NCBI RefSeq assembly: GCF_004114955.1
Contig: NZ_CP030053.1
Coordinates: forward strand, 5,518,001-5,582,000
Direction: 5' to 3'
From: Bradyrhizobium guangzhouense
GTDB lineage: Bacteria; Pseudomonadota; Alphaproteobacteria; Rhizobiales; Xanthobacteraceae
DNA: 64,000 nt
Below are positions 52,146 to 60,137 of the stretch, one piece after another (the first letter of the stretch is position 1; each line of letters begins with the position of its first letter). Both the position numbers and the translations under genes were made by a program. Below the pieces are notes generated by a model, which saw only the letters and a list, made by a program, of their open reading frames with translations, made no database searches and was not told the origin of the DNA.

Positions 52146-53416
52146 TTTTTCTCGCGAGTGGCGCGTGCGGTGGCTTGATCGGCGATGGCAGCGAGTGCGG
52201 CTTCCTCTAATGGAAAATCCGCCGCGAGCCAAGCGTCCTCGGCGAGCGTCAACACATGTCCGAGCGAAGGGCCTTCGGCCATGCCGCGTGCGATGAAGTC
52301 GGCGGCCCTCAGCGGGAATTTCGGTGCGGTCCAGCGCTGCGGCAGCCCGGCGAGCTCGCGCCAGCGCGACGACTTCGCATCGCCGCCGCTGCGCGCCCAG
52401 GCCAGCAACACGCGATCGTGATAGCGCTCGGGCCCGAGCCGGTAGAGCAGCCGCCGTGCGCGAGCCTCGTCCATGGCGGCGAAGCGCCACCAGCGATGGC
52501 CCATCGAATCCAGCGCCTTGGCTTCGGCGTTGGACAGCCGCAGGCGCGTCGCAACGCGCTTGGCGTCTTCCGTGACGGCGACGGAGAGCGCGGCGAGACG
52601 GCGCGTCGCGCTTGGCGGCAAGCGCAGCTCTTGCTCGATCGCGATCATCGCCGTCAGCGGCCCGGCATAGGCAACGCCGCCGATCATCGCCTGCAGCAGG
52701 CCGGCATCGACCATGGCCAGCGCGGCGGCGGAGGCGCCTTGCGCCACCAGCAATTTCAGCATCTCCATGCGCACCCGCTCGGCCGAGAGCGTGGCAAGGC
52801 CTGCGCGGCCGCGGATGCAGGCGAGCGTGCCGTCGCGATCGGGCGCGCCGGCACCGAAGGCGGCGTGGATGCGGAAGAAGCGCAGGATGCGCAGATAGTC
52901 CTCGGCGATGCGCTGGTCCGGCGCGCCGATGAAGCGGACGCGGCGCGCCCTGGCGTCGGCGATGCCGCCGACATAGTCGTAGACGACGCCGTTCGCATCG
53001 ACCGACAGGCCGTTCATGGTGAAGTCGCGCCGCTCGGCGTCCTTCACCCAGTCGCGGCCGAAGGCGACCTTGGCCTTGCGGCCGAAGGTCTCGGTGTCCT
53101 CGCGCAGCGTCGTCACCTCATAGGGCGCGCCGTCGATGACCAGCGTGAGGGTGCCGTGGTCGATGCCGGTCGGCACACATTTGATGCCGGCGGACTTCGC
53201 ACGCCGCACCACCTCCTCCGGCAGCGCCGTGGTGGCGATATCCATGTCGCCGGGCGGCAGACCGAGCAGCGCGTTGCGGACGGTGCCGCCGACCACGCGC
53301 GCCTCCTCGCCGTCAGCGTTGAGCAGTTGCAGGACGCGCGCGGTCCCGCCCGCAGTCAGCCAGGGCGCACCGGCAAGGATCGGCTCCGCGCTCATCGTCC
53401 GGCCCTTATCTTTCAT
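52142..53416 (-). CDS. cca: CCA tRNA nucleotidyltransferase / poly(A) polymerase family
   Basis: The 424-residue enzyme belongs to class II tRNA nucleotidyltransferases. VVGGTVRNALLGLPPGDMDI holds the G-G and D-x-D catalytic motif, TLREDTETFGRKAKVAFG and ERRDFTMNGLSVD follow, then the ribose motif in AEDYLRILRFFRIHAAFG. It adds or repairs the 3' CCA of tRNA. The ATG at 53416 immediately follows the stop of the DUF6111 gene, and ATG 53395 (MSAEP) is an alternative. It overlaps the TSUP gene by four bases. Some family members only add A residues; that cannot be told here. Confidence 0.94.
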   Translation of the reverse strand: MKDKGRTMSAEPILAGAPWLTAGGTARVLQLLNADGEEARVVGGTVRNALLGLPPGDMDIATTALPEEVVRRAKSAGIKCVPTGIDHGTLTLVIDGAPYEVTTLREDTETFGRKAKVAFGRDWVKDAERRDFTMNGLSVDANGVVYDYVGGIADARARRVRFIGAPDQRIAEDYLRILRFFRIHAAFGAGAPDRDGTLACIRGRAGLATLSAERVRMEMLKLLVAQGASAAALAMVDAGLLQAMIGGVAYAGPLTAMIAIEQELRLPPSATRRLAALSVAVTEDAKRVATRLRLSNAEAKALDSMGHRWWRFAAMDEARARRLLYRLGPERYHDRVLLAWARSGGDAKSSRWRELAGLPQRWTAPKFPLRAADFIARGMAEGPSLGHVLTLAEDAWLAADFPLEEAALAAIADQATARATREKN

Positions 53417-53680
53417 TCAGGTTTCCCGGCCCGGCACGAGCTTGCCGTTCTCGATATGGGCGGGAATGTAGGTCGAGTTCGGCGCGGCGCCGGAGAAATG
53501 CGCGAACGCAATCAGCCCGGCGATGACGAGCAGCAGCGCCACCAGGATGAGGCGCGCGACGACGGTGATCGGCCAGGACGATTGCACGAACAGGCCGGAC
53601 CGCGTGGCGGCCAGGAACAGCGCATAGACGGCAAAGGGGATGAGGAAGATTCCGATCTCGGTCAGAACCGGCCGGATCAT
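53417..53680 (-). CDS. DUF6111-type small membrane protein
   Basis: The 87-residue protein has two membrane helices (MIRPVLTEIGIFLIPFAVYA, about 6-24, and ARLILVALLLVIAGLIAFAH, about 42-61) and a short hydrophilic tail (YIPAHIENGKLVPG). The pattern matches DUF6111 proteins that lie between Nudix and cca genes in Bradyrhizobiaceae. Function is unknown. Its ATG overlaps the stop of the Nudix gene (ATGA), and its stop abuts the cca ATG, so it is co-translated with both. Confidence 0.75.
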   Translation of the reverse strand: MIRPVLTEIGIFLIPFAVYALFLAATRSGLFVQSSWPITVVARLILVALLLVIAGLIAFAHFSGAAPNSTYIPAHIENGKLVPGRET

Positions 53681-54360
53681 GACGAATAGATCCGCTCATA
53701 CAGCACACGCAGCATTCCGGCCGTGGCGCCCCAGATGTAGCGCTCCGCAAACGGCATCGCATAATAGAACCGCTCCATGCCGCGGAATTCCTTGCTGTGG
53801 ACCTGGTGATTGGCCGGGTTCATCAGGAAGGATAGCGGCACTTCGAATGCATCATCAACCTCGGAATGGTTGATCGTCAGTTGAAAACCGGGGCGCACAC
53901 GGGCGACCGTCGGCAGGATGCGGAAGCCGAACGCGGTGCCGTAGAGATCGAGATAGCCGATCGGCTCGACGAAATCCCTGCTGAGCCCGACCTCCTCCTC
54001 CGCCTCGCGCAGCGCGGCATCGAGCGGCGAGGAATCGATCGCGTCGATCTTGCCGCCGGGAAAAGCGATCTGGCCGGCATGGTCGTTGAGATGCGCCGAG
54101 CGCTGCGTCAGCAGGATGGTCGGCTCGGGATGGTCGACCACCGCGATCAGGACCGCGGCCGGCCGCACCGGCTGCTCGCGCGCGACGATCTCCAGCATCT
54201 TGTCGGTGCCGGGATCGCCGGAAGCCGGGATGATGTTCGGATCGAACAGCCCGGCCGGCACGTCGAAGCTGAGCTTCGCGCGTGAGCGGGCGAAGAAATC
54301 CGGCGCGCGAAACGCGACTTGCTCGTTCTTCGAGTCGCTCTTGGCAATAGGCTTGTTCAA
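53677..54360 (-). CDS. Nudix hydrolase, CoA pyrophosphatase-like
   Basis: The 227-residue enzyme has the Nudix box GGKIDAIDSSPLDAALREAEEEVGL (residues about 101-125) with the REAEEE metal-binding core, preceded by RSAHLNDHAGQIAFP, the UPF0035-type signature of NudL/CoA pyrophosphatases. These split CoA into 4'-phosphopantetheine and 3',5'-ADP. The length is that of the family. It overlaps the DUF1285 gene upstream and the DUF6111 gene downstream by four bases each. Confidence 0.9.
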   Translation of the reverse strand: MNKPIAKSDSKNEQVAFRAPDFFARSRAKLSFDVPAGLFDPNIIPASGDPGTDKMLEIVAREQPVRPAAVLIAVVDHPEPTILLTQRSAHLNDHAGQIAFPGGKIDAIDSSPLDAALREAEEEVGLSRDFVEPIGYLDLYGTAFGFRILPTVARVRPGFQLTINHSEVDDAFEVPLSFLMNPANHQVHSKEFRGMERFYYAMPFAERYIWGATAGMLRVLYERIYSS

Positions 54361-54968
54361 AGCGCGGCCCTCACCTGCTCCGCGTCGGCCATGGCGAAGA
54401 ACTCGCCGGCCGACTGGACGCCAAACATCGGCTGGCCATCGACCATCCGCTCCTCGCCCATGTCAACCAGATCGTAATAGAGCGCGCGGGTGACCTTGGC
54501 CCAGAGATCGGCGCGGACATGCAAATACGGCGTCAGGCCGCCATCCGCCGCCTGCTCGAAGCGGAGCCGGTGCGCGCCATCGCAAGTGACCCAATCATCG
54601 ACATTGGTGCGGAAGCTCAGCACGCGATGGTTGTCCTCGTCGCGCTTCAGCATCTCCACCGCCATGAACGGCGCGTCATCGACCTTGATGCCGACCTTTT
54701 CCACCGGCGTGACGAGGAAATGCTTGTCGCCCTCGCGTTTGAGGATGGTCGAGAACAGGCGCACCAGCGCGTGACGGCCGATTGGCGTACCCATGTAGAA
54801 CCAAGTACCATCGGAAGCGATTCGGATGTCGAGATCGCCGCAAAACGGCGGATTCCACAGATGCACCGGAGGCAGGCCCTTTTTGGCGCCTTCGGCATTG
54901 GCAGCACTTTTGGCGGCGGCAGTCAGCCCCTCAAGACCTTGGTTTGTGCTCTGCCCTTGGTTCGCCAT
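54357..54968 (-). CDS. DUF1285 domain protein
   Basis: The 203-residue protein matches DUF1285: VHLWNPPFCGDLDIRIASDG with a conserved WNPP..G motif, TWFYMGTPIGRHALVRLFST, and VTCDGAHRLRF further on, then a C-terminal PHLHVRADLWAKVTR-like segment (here YLHVRADLWAKVTRALYYD). The fold is known, but no activity is. It is the first gene of a five-gene operon (DUF1285, Nudix, DUF6111, cca, TSUP), divergent from the MoxR operon. Its position before a tRNA-processing enzyme is conserved in relatives as far as I know. Confidence 0.85.
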   Translation of the reverse strand: MANQGQSTNQGLEGLTAAAKSAANAEGAKKGLPPVHLWNPPFCGDLDIRIASDGTWFYMGTPIGRHALVRLFSTILKREGDKHFLVTPVEKVGIKVDDAPFMAVEMLKRDEDNHRVLSFRTNVDDWVTCDGAHRLRFEQAADGGLTPYLHVRADLWAKVTRALYYDLVDMGEERMVDGQPMFGVQSAGEFFAMADAEQVRAAL

Positions 54969-55242
54969 GGTTTGCCCTGACTCTCTCCGTTGGCACGATT
55001 GGTGCAGGTCTGACTTAAAAGTCTACGTTGTACGTAAGTCTACGGTTCCACCCCGGGTTCGTCCGGTGTGGAGGTCTCCACTTCGTGATGCCGTACATAA
55101 CCCGAAGCCGATAAGGTGGGGATAGGTTAATTCAACGAATACATGGCGTTCCTGCAAGTCTAGCATAGGGGCCATGACGCAGATTGATGCGATGAATTCG
55201 ACGACGCAGAAGAGCCGCGTGGCAGGCTCGAGGAGCTAACGG
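54969..55242. promoter_or_regulatory. Divergent promoter region of the DUF1285 and MoxR operons
   Basis: The 274 bases have no ORF. AAGTCTACG occurs twice as a direct repeat (55019-55027 and 55036-55044, 17 bases apart) around TTGTACGTA, near the middle of the gap. The repeats could be a regulator site or promoter elements. GAGGAG at 55228-55233 is the ribosome site for the MoxR gene. Confidence 0.4.
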
Positions 55243-56241
55243 ATGGCAGAAAGTGTCGAGAAGCTCGAAGACGGCATCGTCCGTTCGGCCGAGCAGGTCT
55301 CAGCGCAGATTCGCGCGGCGAAGGATGCGATCGGGTCGGTGATCTTCGGCCAGGATCGCGTGGTCGAGAACACGCTGGTCACCATCCTCTCCGGCGGCCA
55401 TGCGCTCTTGATCGGCGTGCCCGGCCTTGCCAAGACAAAGCTGGTCGAGACGCTCGGCGTCACGCTCGGTCTCGATGCCAAGCGCATCCAGTTCACGCCC
55501 GACCTGATGCCCTCGGACATTCTCGGCGCCGAAGTGCTGGACGAAAGCACCGCCGGCAAGCGCTCGTTCCGCTTCATCTCGGGACCGGTGTTTGCGCAGC
55601 TGTTGATGGCCGACGAGATCAACCGCGCCAGCCCGCGCACGCAATCGGCGCTGCTGCAGGCGATGCAGGAGCAGCACATCACCGTCGCCGGCGCGCGGCA
55701 CGATCTGCCGAAGCCGTTCCACGTGCTCGCGACGCAAAATCCGCTGGAGCAGGAAGGCACCTATCCGCTGCCCGAAGCACAGCTCGACCGCTTCCTGATG
55801 GAGATCGACGTCGACTATCCCGATCGTGACGCCGAGCGCCGCATCCTGTTCGAAACCACGGGCGCCGAAGAGACGCTGGCGAAGGGATCGATGAATGCGG
55901 ATGCGCTGATCGCGGCGCAGCGGCTGGTGCGCCGCCTGCCGGTCGGCGATTCCGTGGTCGAAGCGATCCTGTCGCTGGTGCGTTCGGCCCGTCCCGGCGC
56001 CGAGAGCGGCGAGGCCGGCAAGTTCATCGCCTGGGGCCCCGGCCCGCGCGCCAGCCAATCGCTGATGCTGGCGGTGCGCGCCCGCGCGCTGATCGACGGA
56101 CGTCTCGCGCCCTCGATCGACGACGTGCTCGACCTCGCCGAGCCGGTGCTGAAGCACCGCATGGCATTGACGTTCCAGGCACGCGCCGAAGGGCGCACGA
56201 TTCCGGACGTGATCCGGCAATTGAAGACACGGATCGGTTGA
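55243..56241 (+). CDS. MoxR-family AAA+ ATPase
   Basis: The 332-residue protein is a MoxR ATPase with the family's atypical Walker A (LIGVPGLAKTKLVETL, about 57-72), Walker B (LLMADEINRASPRTQSALLQ), sensor 1 in VLATQNPLEQEGTYPLPEAQ, the arginine finger region LDRFLMEI, and the lid domain to residue 332. MoxR proteins act as chaperones that insert cofactors or mature partner complexes, usually together with VWA-domain proteins encoded next to them. It overlaps the DUF58 gene by one base (TGATG). Confidence 0.93.
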   Translation: MAESVEKLEDGIVRSAEQVSAQIRAAKDAIGSVIFGQDRVVENTLVTILSGGHALLIGVPGLAKTKLVETLGVTLGLDAKRIQFTPDLMPSDILGAEVLDESTAGKRSFRFISGPVFAQLLMADEINRASPRTQSALLQAMQEQHITVAGARHDLPKPFHVLATQNPLEQEGTYPLPEAQLDRFLMEIDVDYPDRDAERRILFETTGAEETLAKGSMNADALIAAQRLVRRLPVGDSVVEAILSLVRSARPGAESGEAGKFIAWGPGPRASQSLMLAVRARALIDGRLAPSIDDVLDLAEPVLKHRMALTFQARAEGRTIPDVIRQLKTRIG

Positions 56242-57185
56242 TGGCTGCAGAGACCGGGCACACGGCGAAGGAGATCATCGCGATCCGACGTGCCGATGGC
56301 GAAAGCCGCACGCTCGCAGCTTCCTTGCCGCGCCTGGTGCTCGAGGCCCGCCGCATCGCCGCCAACGTCATTCATGGTTTGCATGGACGGCGCCGCGCCG
56401 GCTCAGGCGAAAATTTCTGGCAATATCGCCGCTTCGTCTCAGGCGAGCCGTCGCAGAACGTCGACTGGCGGAGATCGGCGCGTGACGACCATCTCTATGT
56501 CCGCGAGCTCGAATGGGAAGCCTCGCACACGGTGTGGATCTGGCCCGATCGCTCGCCCTCGATGGCGTTCGCCTCGAAGACCGCGCGCGAATCCAAGCTG
56601 GAGCGCACGCTGATCGTCGCCTTTGCGCTGGCCGAGCTGCTGGTCGCGGGCGGCGAGCGCGTCGGCATTCCCGGATTGATGACGCCGACCGCGAGCCGCA
56701 GCGTCATCGACAAGATGGCGCAGGCGATGCTGCATGACGATGCCGACAGGCTGAGCCTGCCGCCGTCCTTCGTGCCCGCGGCGCTGGCGGAGACCATCGT
56801 GCTGTCGGATTTCTGGTCGCCGATATCAGAGATCAGGAATACGCTCGCAGGGCTGTCCGGCTCCGGCGCCCATGGCACCCTGGTGCAGATCGTCGATCCT
56901 GCCGAAGAGAGCTTCCCCTATTCCGGCCGCGTCGAATTCGTCGAGCCCGAGGGCTTTGGCGTGATCACGGCCGGCCGCGCCGAGAGCTGGGCGCAGGATT
57001 ACGCCACGCGGCTTGCGCTGCACCGCGACCAGATCCGCGCCGAGACCAACAAGCTCGACTGGTTGTTCACGACGCATGCGACCGACCGCTCGGCCGCAGA
57101 GCTGCTGCTGTTCCTCCATGCCGGCATGCAGGTGAGCAAGTCGGGCCCCCGCATCACCTCGATCAAGGCGGGGCCGGCCGCATGA
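56241..57185 (+). CDS. DUF58 protein (MoxR operon)
   Basis: The 314-residue protein carries the DUF58 signature GSGENFWQYRRFVSGEPSQN and VDWRRSARDDHLYVRELEWE, a divergent VWA-like fold; it continues with VWIWPDRSPSMAFAS (the degenerate DxSxS site) and QVSKSGPRI at the C terminus. DUF58 proteins are regular partners of MoxR ATPases. The start is ATG 56241, sharing a base with the MoxR stop; TTG 56238 is a less likely alternative. The end overlaps the next gene by four bases. Confidence 0.9.
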   Translation: MAAETGHTAKEIIAIRRADGESRTLAASLPRLVLEARRIAANVIHGLHGRRRAGSGENFWQYRRFVSGEPSQNVDWRRSARDDHLYVRELEWEASHTVWIWPDRSPSMAFASKTARESKLERTLIVAFALAELLVAGGERVGIPGLMTPTASRSVIDKMAQAMLHDDADRLSLPPSFVPAALAETIVLSDFWSPISEIRNTLAGLSGSGAHGTLVQIVDPAEESFPYSGRVEFVEPEGFGVITAGRAESWAQDYATRLALHRDQIRAETNKLDWLFTTHATDRSAAELLLFLHAGMQVSKSGPRITSIKAGPAA

Positions 57186-59995
57186 TGGGATTGCCGCTCG
57201 CCTTCACCGAACCGCTGCTGCTGATCGGCCTCGTCAGCCTGCCCGTGCTGTGGTGGCTGCTGCGCGTGATGCCGCCGCGGCCGCGCCGCATCGAGTTTCC
57301 GCCGACCCGCCTGCTGTTCGACATCGCGCCTCGCGAAGAGACGCCGGCGCGAACACCATGGTGGCTGACGGCGCTGCGGCTCCTCGCTGCGGCCCTGGTC
57401 ATTTTCGCCGCCGCCGGCCCGATCTGGAATCCGCAAACAGGTTTGGCGGGGAGCAAGGCGCCGCTGATGATCATGCTCGACGACGGCTGGAGCGCCGCTT
57501 CGAACTGGGACACCAGGATCCGGGCCGCCGACGAGCTGATCGCGAATGCCGAGAACGACCGTCGCGGCATTGCGCTGGTGCCGCTGTCCGAGCCGAACCG
57601 CGACATCACGCTGATGCCGGCGGGCGCGGCGCGGGTTGCGCTGCGGCAGATCGTGCCAAAGCCCTATTCGATCGAGCGCGTTGAAACCCTCGCCGCGATC
57701 GATCGTTTCCTGAAAGCAACCGGCGATTGCGAGATCGCCTGGCTATCTGATGGCGTCGACACCGGTCGCGGCGACGAGTTCGTGGCCGGGCTCGGCAAGA
57801 CCATAGGGGATCGCAGCTTGACGCTGTTCGAAGGCGGCACCTCGTCTCCGCTCGCGCTGGTCGCGGCGGAAAACGCGGCTGCAAAGATGACGGTGAAGGT
57901 GCTGCGCACCGACAGCGGCATTCTCGCCGGCACCGTGCGGGCCCTCGACCAGAAGGCTTCGCCGATCGGCGAGGCGCGCTTCACCTTCGGACCGCAGGAC
58001 AAGGAAGTCGAAGCCGCGTTCGACCTGCCGGTCGAGCTGCGCAACGACATCTCCAGGCTCGAGATATCAGGCGAGCGTTCGGCGGGCGCGGTGCAACTGC
58101 TCGACAAGCGCTGGCGCCGCCGCGCCATCGGCATCGTCTCGGGCTCGACCAGCGAGACCTCGCAGCCTTTGTTGGCGCCGACCTTCTACCTGACGCGCGC
58201 GCTGGCGCCGTTCGCCGACGTGCGGCTCGCCGACAAGGGCGCGCCGCAGCAGGGCATCACGCAGTTTCTGGACCAGAAGCTGCCGATGATCATCCTCGCC
58301 GATGTCGGCACCGTCGCGCCCGAACTGCGCGAGCGTCTCAACGCCTGGATCGACCAGGGCGGCGTGCTGGTGCGGTTTGCCGGCCCCCGGCTGGCGCAGG
58401 CCGAAGACGATCTGGTGCCGGTCAAGCTGCGCAAGGGCGGTCGCACGCTCGGCGGCAGCCTGACCTGGGAGAAGCCGCAGCATCTCGCCAGCTTCACCGC
58501 CGATGGTCCGTTTGCCGGCATCGCGGTCCCCAAGGACGTCACCGTGAACCGGCAGGTGCTAGCCGAGCCCGACGCGGTGCTCGCCACCAAGAGCTGGGCC
58601 TCGCTCGAAGACGGTACGCCGCTCGTCACCGGCGAGCATCGCGGCAAGGGCATCGTCACCCTGTTCCATGTCAGCGCCGACATGCGCTGGTCGGATTTGC
58701 CGATGTCCGGCACCTTCGTCGAAATGCTCCGGCGTGTCGTCGACATGTCCGGCTACACCGCCAAGCCCGGCGCCGGCGTTGCTACCGAAGGAACTGCCGA
58801 GACGCTGGCGCCGCTGCACATGCTCGACGGCTTCGGCGCCTTCGGCCCGCCGCCCGCCACCGCCAAGCCGCTGACGGCTGATTATCGCGACCGCGCCACG
58901 CCGGACCATCCGCCCGGCTTCTACGGTCCGGCAGAAGGACCGCTCGCCGTGAACACGCTCGCTCCCGCTGATCGCATCGTCGCCCTCAACACCACGCCCC
59001 TGCGCGCCCGGCACGCCACTTACACCAACGCGGAGCCGCGGGACCTGCGCGGCTGGCTGCTGTCCACCGCCTTGGCGTTGTTCCTGATCGACGCGCTCAT
59101 CGTCGCGCTGCTGGGTGGCGGTCTTGCCGCGCTGCTGCGCCGCCGCGCCGCGCCCGCCATGATCCTGCTTGGCTTGATGCTCGCAGGCGTCGCGGTGCTG
59201 TCGCCGACGCCCTCGCGCGCCGACAGCGCCTCGGACGAATTCGCGATGAAGTCGACCTCGCAGACCCGCCTCGCCTATGTCGTGACCGGCAATGCCGACG
59301 TCGATTCCATCGTCAAGGCCGGCCTGACCGGCCTGACGCTGTTCCTGGCGCAGCGCACTGCGCTCGAGGCCGGCGATCCCGTCGGCGTCGATCCCGCGCG
59401 CGACGAGCTCGCCTTCTTCCCGCTGATCTACTGGCCGATCGTGCCGGGCGCACCAAAGCCGCCGCAGGACGCGCTCAACAAGATCGACGCCTATATGAAG
59501 CAGGGCGGCACCGTGCTCTTCGACACCCGCGACGCGATCGAAGCTCCGCCCGGCGACAACGGCGCCGCGCAGACGCCGGGCATGCAGGCCCTGCGCGAGC
59601 TCCTGTCCTCGCTCGACGTGCCCGAGCTCGAACCGGTGCCGCGCGAGCACGTGCTGACCAAGACCTTCTATCTCTTGCGCGACTTCCCCGGCCGCTTCAA
59701 TACGGGCCAGACCTGGGTCGAGGCGCTGCCGCGCGAGGATGACGACGAGAGCGCCCAGCGCCCCGCGCGCGGCGGCGACGGCGTCTCGCCGATCATCATC
59801 ACCTCCAACGACCTCGCCGGCGCCTGGGCGCTCCGTCCCGACGGCCAGCCGATGCTGCCGCTCACGCCGGGCGAGCCGCGCCAGCGCGAATTTGCCTACC
59901 GCGCCGGCGTCAACATCGTGATGTACACGCTGACCGGCAACTACAAGGCCGACCAGGTGCACGCACCGGCCCTGATCGAACGGCTGGGGCAATGA
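57182..59995 (+). CDS. BatA-like plus DUF4159 membrane protein (MoxR operon)
   Basis: The 937-residue protein joins an N-terminal BatA/aerotolerance region (membrane helices near 10-25 and 62-80, with PPTRLLFDIAPREETPAR between) to a VWA-like and GATase-like middle, a further membrane pair near 619-655, and a C-terminal DUF4159 domain (about 695-900: LAYVVTGNADVDSIVKAGLTG, FFPLIYWPIVPG). The ATGATG start overlaps the DUF58 stop. Such fusions are usual in alphaproteobacterial MoxR operons. They are thought to form a membrane assembly with the ATPase, but no substrate is known. Confidence 0.88.
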   Translation: MMGLPLAFTEPLLLIGLVSLPVLWWLLRVMPPRPRRIEFPPTRLLFDIAPREETPARTPWWLTALRLLAAALVIFAAAGPIWNPQTGLAGSKAPLMIMLDDGWSAASNWDTRIRAADELIANAENDRRGIALVPLSEPNRDITLMPAGAARVALRQIVPKPYSIERVETLAAIDRFLKATGDCEIAWLSDGVDTGRGDEFVAGLGKTIGDRSLTLFEGGTSSPLALVAAENAAAKMTVKVLRTDSGILAGTVRALDQKASPIGEARFTFGPQDKEVEAAFDLPVELRNDISRLEISGERSAGAVQLLDKRWRRRAIGIVSGSTSETSQPLLAPTFYLTRALAPFADVRLADKGAPQQGITQFLDQKLPMIILADVGTVAPELRERLNAWIDQGGVLVRFAGPRLAQAEDDLVPVKLRKGGRTLGGSLTWEKPQHLASFTADGPFAGIAVPKDVTVNRQVLAEPDAVLATKSWASLEDGTPLVTGEHRGKGIVTLFHVSADMRWSDLPMSGTFVEMLRRVVDMSGYTAKPGAGVATEGTAETLAPLHMLDGFGAFGPPPATAKPLTADYRDRATPDHPPGFYGPAEGPLAVNTLAPADRIVALNTTPLRARHATYTNAEPRDLRGWLLSTALALFLIDALIVALLGGGLAALLRRRAAPAMILLGLMLAGVAVLSPTPSRADSASDEFAMKSTSQTRLAYVVTGNADVDSIVKAGLTGLTLFLAQRTALEAGDPVGVDPARDELAFFPLIYWPIVPGAPKPPQDALNKIDAYMKQGGTVLFDTRDAIEAPPGDNGAAQTPGMQALRELLSSLDVPELEPVPREHVLTKTFYLLRDFPGRFNTGQTWVEALPREDDDESAQRPARGGDGVSPIIITSNDLAGAWALRPDGQPMLPLTPGEPRQREFAYRAGVNIVMYTLTGNYKADQVHAPALIERLGQ

Positions 59996-60032
59996 TGCGG
60001 GTACTGGAACTCGGTGCCCACCAAACTGAAGC

Positions 60033-60118
60033 CGTCGTGCCCGACCTTGTGCCGGGCATCCACGTTCTTCGTGCCGCGTGGCCAGACGTGGATGGCCGGG
60101 ACAAGCCCGACCATGACG
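60033..60118. repeat. Dispersed repeat, family E, inside the MoxR operon
   Basis: CGTCGTGCCCGACCTTGTGCCGGGCATCCACG at the left is mirrored by CGTGGATGGCCGGGACAAGCCCGACCATGACG at the right. The arms are imperfectly complementary over about 30 bases around a GTGCCGCGTGGCC core. It sits in the only sizeable gap of the operon, between the BatA/DUF4159 and GATase genes. Confidence 0.75.
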
Positions 60119-60137
60119 ATGCCGAGAGATTGACGCC

